Under the pieces are notes generated by a model. That model saw only the letters and a program-made list of their open reading frames with translations. It was not told the DNA's origin and ran no database searches. A DNA stretch of 64,000 nt from Linanthus parryae (taxonomy: Eukaryota > Streptophyta > Magnoliopsida > Ericales > Polemoniaceae). Positions 1 to 11,469 of the stretch are shown here, piece by piece. Made by a program: the position numbers and the translations under genes. Within the stretch, counting starts at the first letter, position 1; each line of letters begins with the position of its first letter. The DNA is taken from positions 88,013,935-88,077,934 of the forward strand of contig JALGPY010000006.1 of assembly GCA_023055425.1 (NCBI GenBank), in the 5' to 3' direction.

Positions 1-151
1 TTTGAAGTCATCAAAGGAGAACCCTAAGGTGTGTTATTGATTTCTTACCCTTACCATCGTTATGTCTATTGACTTGTGATCCTTGGAGGGTTTTTCATGG
101 TTTTATGAATGATTGTGTTTCCGTTGCGCATCCATGAATCAAAACCCTACA
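1..151 (+). repeat. 3' end of the 5' LTR of copia-1 (cut by window edge)
   Basis: The first 151 bases match the last 151 bases of the complete LTR at 34114-35545 with two differences by eye, and end in the same CCCTACA. A tRNA-iMet primer binding site follows one base later, so this is the 5' LTR of the outermost element. Its start and the left target duplication lie outside the window. Confidence 0.93.
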
Positions 152-152
152 G

Positions 153-165
153 TGGTATCAGAGCC
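153..165 (+). other. Primer binding site (tRNA-iMet) of copia-1
   Basis: TGGTATCAGAGCC is the standard plant copia primer binding site, complementary to the 3' end of initiator methionine tRNA. It starts two bases after the LTR end. Equivalent sites lie at 9785-9797 (plus) and 19186-19198 (minus). Confidence 0.92.
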
Positions 166-1791
166 ACAGGTCGTAGAGCATAAACGTGGTTTATGCGTTA
201 CGTTTTAGTTGTTTTACACCTTAATTTGATTGTTTATCGCGTAAAACAAGACAAATCAAGCATGGGATGCAATTTGTCAATAATTAATCATAACAAGATC
301 TAATTTTTGCATTGGATGCATGAATTGGTGAGTTTGAGAAATTTTAGGATCTTAGATTTAGGGTTTGGGCATCCTTGTGGAAGAAGGAGTTCTCCCAAAA
401 CAAGGAAACAACCAAACTTGGGCACCAAGCAAGGGAGTTGTTTTGGAACAACTCCCATAAGGAGGTTCGGCCCCCTAGGGGACCGCCCCCCTTGCTTGCC
501 GCCCAAGCTTGGCCGCCCTAGGTGCCGGGCGGCCCTAACCCGCGGCCTAGGCTTGTGGGTTTTGGGTCGGGCCGGCCCTAGGGCCTTGTGGTTCACCTTA
601 TTGGGCCCGGACAATTTGATTGTTGGGCCCATGGACCGTTTTATCCCTAGAAATCCTAAAATCAATTAAAATTGACCAAGCACGTTAAAATTGGATTTTA
701 ACTGTTTATGTGCAAATCGCATGGTGATTGGATATGGCCTTAGGATGTGGTTTGATGTGGATGTTTAACTTTGTGGTTTGGTTTTACGGCCTGCGAGCTG
801 ATCAATTAATTGTAATAATTAATTAGGGTTTTATGGCATGCGTGCCATTTTTTTCCTCAACTTGTGAGATTTATTTTATTTAGTATAGATATTAGCTAGT
901 GCTAGATAAAGTAGATTGTTAGCCAAGATTGAAGAAAAGGAGCCCAAAGCCAAAGGAGCCACAAAAGATGGAGCATGGAGCATTCCACATGACTATGAAG
1001 GATGGACCAAAAGATCAAGACGCATGGAGATGTGTTTGTTTTAGGGTTCATAGATAATTCACATCACGTTTAATTTCTGTTTTGTGGTTGTTTATTTTAA
1101 TATCTTATTATTGTGTGATTGGTGTATGGATGATGCATGCAATTAGGATAATAAGATAATTAGACAACCCGGATCTATTATTTGGAGTTGTGCCCAAACT
1201 CAAATAGATAGATTAGTTGATATTGATCAACAAAACAATTAAAAAAAATTGAATTTAAAATCCCTCAAAATTCAAATATTGTGTTCTTGCCTTCTCGTTA
1301 TTTAAACACTCATTATCATCATTATTTATCAAGCTCGTGCGTGCCAAAACATGGCGACTTGGTTCATAATGATGGAATGCGATGACACGTAACAATGTGC
1401 AATTGTTTAGATAAGAGGTTGAACACAACTAGGCTATTAATTTGATTAAGAAACCTAGAGGCAATAAATTGGGATTATCCATATGGATGGATAAATAAGG
1501 AGTTATTTGCCCAATTGAACCAAGAGTTGCATATGGGATGCAATTGGAATTGTTCCTACCTAAAGTAGCTAAATTATGGGTGACTTGCCAAAGCAAGCTC
1601 ATAAGGAGGTGAAACATGGATCTTGGCCCACTAGAAAATATAAGGATATTTTCCGCATTAATATCTTGAGGGTTATTAATCCGTAGTAAAATAGTGGGAG
1701 CTATATTTGATAAACTAGCCATTATTGAATAGAGTAAAAAAAAATTCACAAATACTAAAACTTGCGTATTTTCCTTTTTGTAGAATTCCAA
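166..1791 (+). other. Non-coding leader of copia-1
   Basis: About 1.6 kb of leader separates the primer binding site from gag. It is AT-rich apart from a GC-rich block at about 460-620 that is crowded with palindromic words (CCTAGG, GGCCGGCC, CCGCGG, AAGCTT). The same leader occurs at 9798-11469 (plus) and 17520-19185 (minus). Relative to those copies this one lacks about 41 bp near 1050, where the others read through TTGGCTTGGAATTATC. No convincing ORF is present; the leader probably holds packaging or dimerisation signals, which is inference. Confidence 0.75.
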
Positions 1792-2871
1792 ATGGCAAAC
1801 AACTCATCGAGTTCACAACATTCCCTACGATCTGTCCTTGAGAAGGACAAGCTCTCTGGAACCAACTTTCTTGATTGGTACAGGAACTTGAGAATTGTTC
1901 TCAAGCAAGAGAAGAAACTGTACGCAATAGAGGAGCATGTTCCAGAAGGTCCAGAGAACCAAACACCTGCTGCCCTAAAGGCATATCAAAAGCGTGTTGA
2001 TGACGCTAATGATGCGGCCTGCCTTATGCTTTGCACCATGACTTCTGAGCTTCAAAAGCAACACGAAAACATGAATGCTGTCGATATGATCGAGCATCTG
2101 AAGCAGCTCTTCCAAGAGCAGGCAAGGGTAGAGAGGTATGAGGTCTCGAAGGCACTGTTCAAGTGTCATCTGGCAGAAGGGAACCCGGTTGGACCCCATG
2201 TACTCCGTATGATCGGGTACTTGGAGAATCTCGCCCGACTAGGGTTCCTGATCGGCCAAGAGTTGGCAACCGATCTCGTGTTGCAATCGTTGCCCGAGAG
2301 TTATGGACAGTTCATCATGAACTATAACATGAACGAGATCGTGAAACCACTGCCAGATTTACTCAATATGTTGAGGACGGCTGAACAGAGCATCAACAAG
2401 GGTAAGGACAAAGCCATTGTGATGGTACAGAAAGGAAAGGGCAAAAGGTTTGCCTCTTCCTCCAAGGGCAAAGGCAAGTCAGTTGCCAAGTCCAAGGAAC
2501 CTGCCCTTAAGCCTGTTGGTGGCATTGCCAAAGGTGTGACTAAAGGTGAATGTCACTACTGCAGTCAGCCTGGACACTGGAGGAGGAACTGCCTAAAATA
2601 TCTGGAGGACAAGAGGCTTGGAATAGTGATTCCACCACCACCAGGTATTTTTGTTATAGATGTCAATTTAACTGTCTCTACATCATGGGTATTAGATACT
2701 GGATGTGGATCTCATATTTGTCGAAATATGCAGGATCTAAAGAGAAGTAGAAGATTGGCTAAAGGAGAGGTAGATCTGCGCGTTGGGAATGGAGCAAAGG
2801 TTGCTGCGTTGGCCATAGGCGTGTGCGAGCTATCTCTGCCTTCAGGATTAGTTTTAGAATTAAATAATTGA
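1792..2871 (+). pseudogene. copia-1 gag and protease part of the polyprotein, ended by a nonsense codon
   Basis: The ATG at 1792 opens the Ty1/copia polyprotein (MANNSSSS...). A gag domain is followed by a CX2CX4HX4C zinc knuckle (CHYCSQPGHWRRNC) and the aspartic protease motif LDTGCGSHIC. The frame ends at TGA 2869-2871, where sister copies (for example 11470 onward) have a Cys codon, so a single substitution broke it. Sixteen bases later the frame is split again by the Athila insertion; pol resumes at 31250 in the same frame. Clade is probably Angela/Tork-like, judged from the long LTR and leader, but uncertain. Confidence 0.88.
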
Positions 2872-3187
2872 TATTTTGTGCCTGCTATGAGTGATAGCTT
2901 GAAAATGGGATTAGTCTGGGACATCTTTTTACCATTGGTTTTAACTCTGTGAGAGTTGAGTTTGCCCATTTTCAGCTTATTTTCCACCTGATACGAGGCA
3001 GAGATTTATAGGACGTGACTGCAAGATTTGAGTAATTTCATGCATACTTTTGTTTGTTGGATATGATCGCGGGTACATGTTATGATGTGCAGGTAACAGG
3101 TGCTGAGAAATGCATGAGATTGACTTGGATGGGGAGGCAGCGTATCAGGAAAGCTGAGCAGAAAAAGAGCAGAAAAAGTCTAAGTTG

Positions 3188-3551
3188 TGCGTTCAAACGC
3201 AGGGCAGCTGCGTTCAAACGCACCACATGGCAGCAGCGAGAAAATGGCGGAAAAGAGGCTGAGGTGTGCGTTCAGACGCACAGGCTGCGTTCAGACGCAG
3301 GACTCAAATTCAGAAGTGCAGAAAAACCAAGTTGTGCGTTCAGACGCACAACCTGCGTTCAAACGCAGGACTCGACATCAGGAGCAGGAAGACCAAGTTG
3401 TGCGTTCAAACGCAGGTGAGCTGCGTTCAAACGCACAAGTCCCAGAAGCCAGAAGCCAGAAGAGAAAATTGGTTAAGGCCTGCGTTCAAACGCAGGAGGT
3501 GTGCGTTCAGACGCACTGTGTTTGAACGCAGGTGAGTTGCGTTTGAACGCA
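3188..3551 (+). repeat. Array of 12 copies of the 14-bp palindrome TGCGTTCAAACGCA (5' LTR)
   Basis: Copies start at 3188, 3209, 3267, 3286, 3335, 3354, 3401, 3422, 3481, 3502, 3517 and 3538. The arms TGCGTT and AACGCA are exact inverted repeats around a variable centre (CA, CG, TA or TG across the element). Some copies read TTCAGACGCA; the copy at 3517 is TGTGTTTGAACGCA. Many come in pairs whose starts are 19-21 bp apart. The array ends 84 bp before the TATA box, so it lies in U3 where promoter-proximal binding sites would be expected. All three plus frames happen to be open through it (AFKR, RSNA and CVQT repeats); I take this as a by-product and not as coding. Confidence 0.93.
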
Positions 3552-3635
3552 CGGAGGGTTTCCAGAAGCTTCCAGGACGGGTTTTTGCGAGGGTAAAACA
3601 GGAATTTCGTGCATCAGTTTTGGAGACTGTGGCAG

Positions 3636-3642
3636 TATAAAA
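3636..3642 (+). promoter_or_regulatory. TATA box of the Athila LTR
   Basis: TATAAAA lies in the context GGCAGTATAAAAGGAGG, conserved in the 3' LTR at 30230-30236. It follows the palindrome array and would place the transcript start near 3670, leaving roughly 1 kb of R-U5. Confidence 0.65.
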
Positions 3643-4084
3643 GGAGGTGTCCCAGCAAAGAATTAGGGTGACGCACACACACTCATACATCTACAATCAT
3701 CATCACAGCAGCCAGTTTCAGAGCCGTCAGGATTGGAGCAGAGCAGGATTGGAGCAGTTTTTCAGTATTCAGCCAATAACTTGTTTGATCTTTTCTCTCT
3801 TTTATGAAACGTTGTTTTTCAATAATGCAAGCTAGCTAAACCTTTTTCCTAGGTTCTTGGTGAACCTAGGGTTTATGAATTCAGCAGAATGGTTTGTTTG
3901 ATTTTCAGATGCATGGCTAGTTAAAGTCTTAATACAGGATGGATTGTTTATTATCTTGTCTTTGATTTTATTTACATACATGAATGGCTTGATCACCCAG
4001 GAGTGTTATAGACAGGATCTGGTGCACGAGAGTGACCAGTGAGAGTTAGGAAGAAAAGACAGGATTTAGTACTCTGCCTTGATG

Positions 4085-4267
4085 GACCGAGAGGTGAAAA
4101 GAATCAGGGGACTAGCCCAGAAGCATTAGACCAACTGCTAGACGTTTAGGGGGAGACCGAGAGGAGAACCTGTAACCCTAGCAGACTTAGAACGAACCTG
4201 CAGATTTAGTTGGACCGAGAGGACCCGAAAATCTGCATGAGAGTGACAGGTACATGAGACCGAGAGG
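4085..4267 (+). repeat. Four dispersed GACCGAGAGG repeats in the LTR
   Basis: The 10-mer GACCGAGAGG starts at 4085, 4155, 4213 and 4258, spaced 70, 58 and 45 bp. It is downstream of the TATA box and so within the transcribed part of the LTR. Three copies are intact in the 3' LTR; the first reads GACCGAGATG there. Function unknown. Confidence 0.8.
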
Positions 4268-4656
4268 AGATTGTACTATTGGTATGCTGGCATAAACAAA
4301 ACCACTGTGTGTTTCTGAAGTCAAATACATCAGGCAAGCTGAAAAGTAACCCTAGGGGATCCTGGGACCTAGATTCTTAGAACTATCAATTTTTACGACT
4401 ACCATAATTTCTGCAAATTATTTAAAAGAAAGATAAAATAAGCTTTTCTAAATATTGTTTTATTTACTGCAATTTAGTGAGTAGAATCACATCCCAACCT
4501 TCCTCCTTTTTACAGACTTTGTGTCTAATTCTAATTCTAATAAGCAAAAACTTAAACTGTTCTCGAGGGTTCGACAACCAGAGTCACAATTACATACTCT
4601 ATATTACTTGATCGTACACTTGCGAAAAAGCAGATAGGTTTACGCTGTCAAGTTTT

Positions 4657-4674
4657 TGGCGCCGTTGCCGGGGA
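4657..4674 (+). other. Primer binding site (tRNA-Asp) of the Athila element
   Basis: TGGCGCCGTTGCCGGGGA, six bases past the LTR end, matches the 3' end complement of plant tRNA-Asp. This primer choice is typical of the Athila lineage of Ty3/gypsy elements. Confidence 0.9.
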
Positions 4675-4796
4675 ACGGTTACAGTTTTTCTTAAAAAGAC
4701 ATTAGAATAAGTCTCAAAGTTTTTTCTGTTTCTTTTTACGTTTGTTTTCTTTTGACTCATTGCTCTTGAATTTTGATTTTTTGGCCATTCTAGTAT

Positions 4797-5420
4797 ATGT
4801 CCAGATTGCCTAGCAAACTGGTATCACCACTTGAAGATCCCGAAAAACTTTTCAGAGAGCAAAGTCGCAGACACCGAGCCGCGATGTCTGAGCACGGAGA
4901 AGACGCGCCAACCGAAACAGGAACACCCACAGGACAGCAGCAACGTACTCCAGCACAGATGGCTCTTTACATTGAAGAGCTGATAGCAGCAGGCTTTGCT
5001 GCCAGGAACAATCAGAGGACTTACAACAGGTCTGGAAGGGCGATAGTCGAAAACTTTGAAGTCCCAACCGGAGGACATCAACCAGCTATCGTAGTGCCAC
5101 CCATTACAGCAGAGCACTTCGATCTGAAATCATCCACCATTCAGACCGCCCAGACTCATTGTCCTTTCAATGGGAAAGCAGATGAAGATCCAAACGACTT
5201 CCTTGGAATGTTTGAAGACTACTGCAACAAGATTAAGTATAGAGGAGTCGAAGCGGATACGCTAAAGCTGATTTTATTCCCATACTGCTTGTTCGGAACA
5301 GCAAAAGACTGGCTGGAAGCAAGACCACCGAGGTCTATCACTACCAGGGATGGGTGTGTTACTGATTTTTTGGAAAAATTCTATCCCGCATCCCGTGTTA
5401 GCAAGCTGCAGAGTGAGATT
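4797..5420 (+). pseudogene. Athila gag, N-terminal part (split by copia-2)
   Basis: The ATG at 4797 opens a 208-codon stretch. It has a charged N-terminus (MSRLPSKLVSP...) and then a retrotransposon gag domain from about residue 120 (HCPFNGKADEDPNDFLGMFE through FLEKFYPASRVSKLQSEI). The frame is cut at 5420 by copia-2 and resumes at 20634 after one copy of the AGATT duplication is discounted. The codon phase is kept, so gag was open when copia-2 landed. The capsid-like protein would coat the RNA in cytoplasmic particles. Confidence 0.88.
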
Positions 5421-6853
5421 TGTAGGGTTTTGATTCATGGATCGCGCAAACGGAAGCATAATCAAACAAACAACCATGCAAAACCCTCCAAGGATCACAA
5501 GTCTAGATGCATAACGATAGTGAAGGTAAGAAATTATAAACACACCTTTGGGTTCTCCTTGATGACTTCAAACGCGAATAGTGTCACGTTCTCTATAGTT
5601 GATCCACGCCTAGAGTTGATCCTAGATCTCCAATCTCCTTGGTGCTAGCCCGGAATGAGAGGAGGGTGAAGGAATCACGCAAAACGAGGCACAAAGAGGG
5701 GTTCGGCCCTCTTGTGGCGTCGGGGACGAGGGGCGGCGGCAAGGGGGCGGCGTCCTCCTTGTTGCTTGCTCTCTCTCTCCTTTGTTCTCTCCCACTCTTG
5801 TTATGTTCTCTTTAGAGCATAAGTTATGAGGAAGGAAGGAAGGAAGGAGGGTCCTTTATATAGTCCAACAACTCCTTGTTAACTACCTAAAGGACTTATT
5901 CTAGTCCTACTAGAATTCAATTTAGTCCCTTCCTTGCAAATTAGTCCCTACTAAGTTTGCAAGGGTTTGCAAAGTGATCCTTCTAATTAATTAATCCAAT
6001 TAATTAATTCCCAAATCTAGTACAACTCTATATAGCGTGTGACCCCATAGGTTCTATCTAGTTGGTAGCAACTCTTTGCTAATATGGAGCGGTTTCTAGC
6101 AAAACATCCATTCTAGCCAACTAATAGAATAGTCATCTAGACAACCTTGTACAAGTAATTGTCTCATCCCTTTGCCTCCATATCCGGATTGGACACGAGA
6201 CATACAAGTCACACTCGTATATCCAATCCCTAGTTTCTCGATCCATGGAATAGCCTTATTCGTGCAAATAACATCAATATCCCATATATTGATTTATTTG
6301 AGTCTGGCCAGACATTCTATAAGCACTATCCTCGAGTGGCCTTGGATATTTGCTCCCGTTATGTGGGAGGGGCAAATCCTCTCTACGTCCACTACGATCT
6401 CTAAGCTTGCTTCTCATTGTATCCAGTACACGCCTTTATAACTACCCAGTTACGGTGTAGCGTTTAACGCTACCAAGATCACAATGATCCACAACTAGAA
6501 TATCTAGTGACTTCAAGTCTAAGGATGACAATACCATTGTACCCGAGAAGCACTTGTGACTCAACATAACGCGTATGTAGCCTTCTCGGTGATGGGTCAA
6601 TCCAGTGCGACATTCCGTAATGCACACCTATGTGTTGGATCGTGATATCTCCATATCAGTCCAACCCCATACTAGTCTATAGATGATTGTCCCATTTAAT
6701 CATTATACTTGACTAGGGATATTTAAGATAAACAACACGATTGTAAATCTAAGGACTTCATTATATTAAATATCCAATAAATAATAAATGAATTTTCTAG
6801 CCAATTACAAATTCATACTAAACTAGATTGCCTCTAGGGCATCTATTCCAACA
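5421..6853 (-). repeat. 3' LTR of copia-2
   Basis: Read on the minus strand it starts TGTTGGAATAG at 6853 and ends CCCTACA at 5421. A short purine-rich tract (AAGTGGGAG on the minus strand, just above 6853) is the likely polypurine tract for plus-strand priming. Confidence 0.93.
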
Positions 6854-6867
6854 GTCTCCCACTTGCA

Positions 6868-8352
6868 CTAGAGCCAATCTGGCGCATCTCGTATGCCCAT
6901 ACTCCTAGTGTGCCCTTCATGCTTCCACTGCGTGAGAGGCTTCGTAAGCGGGTCTGACAGATTATCATCTGTAGGAATCTTGCATATCCGAACGTCTCCT
7001 CTATCGATAATATCTCGAATCAGATGAAACTTCCTGAGCACATGCTTGGACTTCTGGTGCGATCTTGGTTCCTTTGATTGCGCGATCGCCCCAGTGTTGT
7101 CACAGAACAACTCCACTGGATCTGCAATGCTAGGGACCACACCAAGTTCAGAAACAAACTTTCTGATCCAAACAACCTCCTTTGCTGCGCCATTTGCAGC
7201 AATGTACTCAGCCTCTGTTGTAGAATCAGCTACCGTCTCTTGCTTGGAACTCTTCCAGCTCACCGCTGCTCCATTCAGGCAAAATACATATCCCGACTGT
7301 GATCTAAAGTCATCTCTATCGGTTTGGAAGCTTGCATCAGTGTAACCCCTTACACGCAACTCTTCCTCACCGCCAAACATCAAGAAAGCATCCTTAGTTC
7401 TTCTCAAGTACTTTAGGATGTTCTTGACAGGAATCCAGTGACTCTCACCCGGATTGGATTGGTATCTGCTTGTCATACTCAAGGCATATGACACATCTGG
7501 TCTAGTACATAACATGGCGTACATGATAGATCCTATGGCCGAGGCATAGGGAATCCTACTCATGCGTTCCTTCTCAATCTCATTGGAAGGACAACCACTC
7601 TTTGAAAGAGCGATTCCATGTGACATGGGCAAGAATCCCTTCTTGGAGTCTTGCATGTTGAACCGTTTCAACACCTTGTCAATATATGTACTCTGACTTA
7701 GGCCTAGCAACCTCTTAGATCTATCTCTATAGATCTTTATACCGAGTATATAGGCTGCTTCTCCTAAGTCCTTTATTGAGAAACACTTTCCTAGCCAATC
7801 TTTCACAGATTGCAGCATGGGAACGTCGTTTCCAATGAGTAGTATGTCATCTACATACAAGACCAGAAAAGCTACAGAGCTCCCACTAACCTTCTTGTAG
7901 ACACAAGACTCATCTTCGTTTCTGATGAAGCCAAACTCTTTGACCACTTCATCAAAACGTCGATTCCAACTCCTAGAAGCTTGCTTCAATCCATAAATGG
8001 ATCGTTGCAGCTTACAGACTTTGTTGGCTTGCTTTGGATCCTCAAAACCCTCCGGCTGTATCATATACACGTCCTCGAGGAGATTCCCATAAAGGAATGC
8101 TGTTTTGACATCCATCTGCCAAATCTCATAGTCGTAGTATGCTGCAATTGCAAGTAGGATTCGGATGGATTTGGTCATTGCGACTGGTGAAAAGGTTTCA
8201 TCATAGTCAATACCATGAATCTGTCTGAATCCTTTAGCCACCAATCGGCCCTTATAGGTAATCACATTACCATCCATGTCGATCTTCTTCTTGAAGACCC
8301 ACTTGCACCCTATGGGCCGCGCCCCATCAGGTGGTTCCACCAAAGTCCATAC
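6868..8352 (-). pseudogene. copia-2 RT (most) and RNase H
   Basis: An open stretch of about 490 codons on the minus strand. It carries the copia RT core (GCKWVFKKK, ETFSPVA, MDVKTAFLYG, GLKQASRSWN, catalytic YVDD) and an RNase H domain (GYTDASFQ, ADSTTEAEY, LFCDN), then a C-terminus ending at TAA close to the 3' LTR. It starts abruptly at 8352, inside a Val-Trp-Thr stretch, where the copia-3 LTR begins; the N-terminal part of the polyprotein is at 14863-17519. The C-terminal frame differs from copia-1 (an extra G near 6890), so one of the two copies has a 1-bp indel there. Confidence 0.88.
8155..8352 (-). repeat. 198-bp block of copia-2 RT, left copy
   Basis: This block repeats at 14863-15060 in the same orientation with one difference by eye (CATTGCG here, CATAGCG there). 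It ends in CATAC directly against the TG of the copia-3 LTR. In the right copy the same CATAC is followed by uninterrupted copia-2 sequence. CATAC at 8348-8352 is therefore the probable target duplication of copia-3. Confidence 0.9.
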
Positions 8353-9783
8353 TGTTGGAATAGGTGCCCTAGAGGCAATCTAGTTTAGTATGAATTTGTA
8401 ATTGGCTAGAAATTCATTTATTATTTATTGGATATTTAATATAATGAAGTCCTTAGATTTACAATTGTGTTGTTTATCTTAAATATCCCTAGTCAAGTAT
8501 AATGATTAAATGGGACAATCATCTATAGACTAGTATGGGGTTGGATTGGTATGGAGATATCACGATCCAACACATAGGTGTGCATTACGGAATGTTGCAC
8601 TGGATTGACCCATTACCGAGAAGGCTACATACACGTTATGTTGAGTCACAAGTGCTTCTCGGGTACAATGGTATTGTCATCCTTAGACTTGAAGTCACTA
8701 GATATTCTAGTTGTGGATCATTGTGATCTTGGTAGCGTTAAACGCTACACCGTAACTGGGTAGTTATAAAGGCGTGTACTGGATACAATGAGAAGCAAGC
8801 TTAGAGATCGTAGTGGACGTAGAGAGGATTTGCCCCTCCCACATAACGGGAGCAAATATCCAAGGCCACTCGAGGATAGTGCTTATAGAATGTCTGGCCA
8901 GACTCAAATAAATCAATATATGAGATATTGATGTTATTTGCACGAATAAGGCTATTCCATGGATCGAGAAACTAGGGATTGGATATACGAGTGTGACTTG
9001 TATGTCTCGTGTCCAATCCGGATATGGAGGCAAAGGGATGAGACAATTACTTGTACAAGGTTGTCTAGATGACTATTCTATTAGTTGGCTAGAATGGATG
9101 TTTTGCTAGAAACCGCTCCATATTAGCAAAGAGTTGCTACCAACTAGATAGAACCTATGGGGTCACACGCTATATAGAGTTGTACTAGATTGTGGAATTA
9201 ATTAATTGGATTAATTAATTAGAAGGATCATTTTGCAAACCCTTGCAAACTTAGTAGGGACTAATTTGCAAGGAAGGGACTAAATTGAATTCTAGTAGGA
9301 CTAGAATAAGTCCTTTAGGTAGTTAACAAGGAGTTGTTGGACTATATAAAGGACCCTCCTCCTTCCTTCCCTACACACTTTATGCTCTAGAGAGAACATA
9401 ACAAGAGTAGGAGAGAACAAAGGAGAGAGAGAGCAAGCCACAAAGAGGGACGCCGCCCCCTTTGCCGCCGCCCCCTTGTCCCCGACGCCACAAAGGGCCG
9501 AGCCCCTTTTGGTGCCTCGTTTTGCGTGATTTCTTCACCCTCCTTTCAATCCGGGCTAGCACCAAGGTGATTGGAGATCTAGGAACAACTCTAGGCGTGG
9601 ATCAACTATAGAGAACGTGACACTATTCGCGTTTGAAGTCATCAAGGAGAACCCAAAGGTGTGTTTATGATTTCTTACCTTTACTATCGTTATGCATCTA
9701 GACTTGTGATCCTTGGAGGGTTTTGCATGGTTGTTTGTTTGATTATGCTTCCGTTTGCGCGATCCATGAATCAAAACCCTACA
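8353..9783 (+). repeat. 5' LTR of copia-3 (only LTR of this copy)
   Basis: It starts TGTTGGAATAGG and ends CCCTACA, followed by G and the tRNA-iMet site at 9785-9797. A TATATAAA box lies at about 9343. It differs from the copia-2 LTRs at more places than those do from each other, so it came from a separate family member. Confidence 0.92.
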
Positions 9784-9784
9784 G

Positions 9785-9797
9785 TGGTATCAGAGCC
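9785..9797 (+). other. Primer binding site (tRNA-iMet) of copia-3
   Basis: TGGTATCAGAGCC sits two bases past the LTR end, as in copia-1. Confidence 0.92.
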
Positions 9798-11469
9798 ACA
9801 GGTCATAGAGCATAAACGTAGTTTATGTGTTACATTCTTGTTGTTTTACACCTTAATTTGTTGTTTATCGCGTAAAACAAGACAAATCAAGCATTGGATG
9901 CAATTTGTCAAAGAATTAATCATAACAAGACCCAATTATTGCATTGGATGCATGAATTGGTGAGTTTGAGAAATTTTAGGATCTAAGATCTAGGGTTTGG
10001 GCATCCTTGGGGAAGAAGGAGTTCTCCCACAACAAGGAAACAACCAAACTTGGGCTCCAAGCAAGGAGGTTGTTTTGGAAACAACCTCCACAAGGAAGGT
10101 TCGGCCCCTAGGGAGCCGCCCCCCTTGCTTGCCGCCCAAGCTTGGCGCCCTAAGGGGGCGGGCGGCCCTAACCCGCGGGCCTAGCTTGCGGGTTTTGGGC
10201 CGGGCCGGCCCTAGGGCTTTATGGTTCACTTATTTGGGCCCGGGCAATTGGATTGTTGGGCCCATGGACCGTTTTAACCCTAGAAATCCTAAAATCAATT
10301 AAAATTGACCAAGCGCGTTAAAATTGGATTTTAACTGTTTATGTGCAAATCGCATGGTGATTGAATATGGCCTTAGGATGTGGTTTGATGTGGATGTTTA
10401 ATTTTGTGGTTTGGTTTTACGGCCTGCGAGCTGATCAATTAATTGTAATAATTAATTAGGGTTTTATGGCCTGCGTGCCATTTTTTTTCTCAACTTGTGA
10501 GATTTATTTTATTTAGTATAGATATTAGATAGTGCTAGATAAAGTAGATTGTTAGCCAAGATTGAAGAAAAGAAGCCCAAAGCCAAAGGAGCCACAAAAG
10601 ATGGAGCATGGAGCATGGAGCACACCACATGACTATGAAGGATGGACCAAAAAATCAAGACGCATGGAGATGTGTTTGTTTAGGGTTCATAGATAATTCC
10701 ATTGGCTTGGAATTATCTTAGTCTAGAAAAGGCCATATCCACATCACGTTTAATTTCTGTTTTGTGGTTGTTTATTTATTGTCTTATTATTTGTGTGGTT
10801 GGTGTATGGATGATGCATGCAATTAGGATAATAAGATAATTAGACAACCCGGATCTATTATTTGGAGTTGTGCCCAAACTCAAATAGATAGATTAGTTGA
10901 TATTGATCAACAAAATAATTAAAATTGAATTGAAAATCCCTCAAATTTTAAAATATTGTGTTCTTGCCTTCTCGTTATTTAAACACTCATTATCATCATT
11001 ATTTATCAAGTTCGTGCGTGCCAAAGCATGGCGACTTGGTTCATAATGATGGAATGCGATGGCACGTAACAATGTGCAATTGTTTAGATAAGAGGTTGAA
11101 CACAACTAGGCTATTAATTTGATTAAGAAACCTAGAGGCAATCAATTGGGATTATCCATATGGATGGATAAATAAGGAGTTATTTGCCCGATTGAACCAA
11201 GAGTTGCATATGGGATGCAATTGGAATTGTTCCTACCTAAGAAGTAATCGAATTATGGGTGACTTGCCAAAGCAAGCTCATAAGGAGATGAAAAAGATGG
11301 ATCTTGGCCCACTAGAAAATATAAGGATATTTTCCGCATTAATATCTTGAGGGTTATTAATCCGTAGTAAAATAGTGGGAGCTATATTTAATAAACTAGC
11401 CATTATTAAATATAGTCAAAAATTCACAAATACTAAAACTTGCGTATTTTCCTCTTTGTAGAATTCCAA
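9798..11469 (+). other. Non-coding leader of copia-3
   Basis: This is the full-length form of the family leader. The GC-rich palindromic block is at about 10090-10280. It contains the ~41-bp stretch near 10700 that copia-1 lacks. No coding signal is seen. Confidence 0.75.

Larger units (their letters stand above)
2892..4650 (+). repeat. 5' LTR of the Athila element
   Basis: This LTR aligns base for base with 29486-31244, at the same length of 1,759 bp, and has TG...CA ends. From left to right it holds a palindrome array (3188-3551), a TATA box (3636), four GACCGAGAGG repeats (4085-4267) and the U5 end next to the tRNA-Asp primer site. Confidence 0.95.

Noticed and set aside
307..665. 120-codon frames on both strands of the copia leader (and at 9990-10302, 18705-19089)
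   Set aside because: They span the GC-rich palindrome block, where stop codons are rare. They lack conserved protein sequence and differ by frameshifts between copies.
3054..3535. Open frames encoding AFKR, RSNA and CVQT repeats across the palindrome array
   Set aside because: All three plus frames are open because the 14-mer has no stop on this strand. They lie in the LTR U3, have no homology I recognise, and are best explained by the repeated motif.
6172..6627. Short frames inside the copia LTRs (also 8535-9033, 19947-20402, 34506-34834)
   Set aside because: They recur in every LTR copy on alternating strands and are broken by small changes. They are non-coding LTR sequence.
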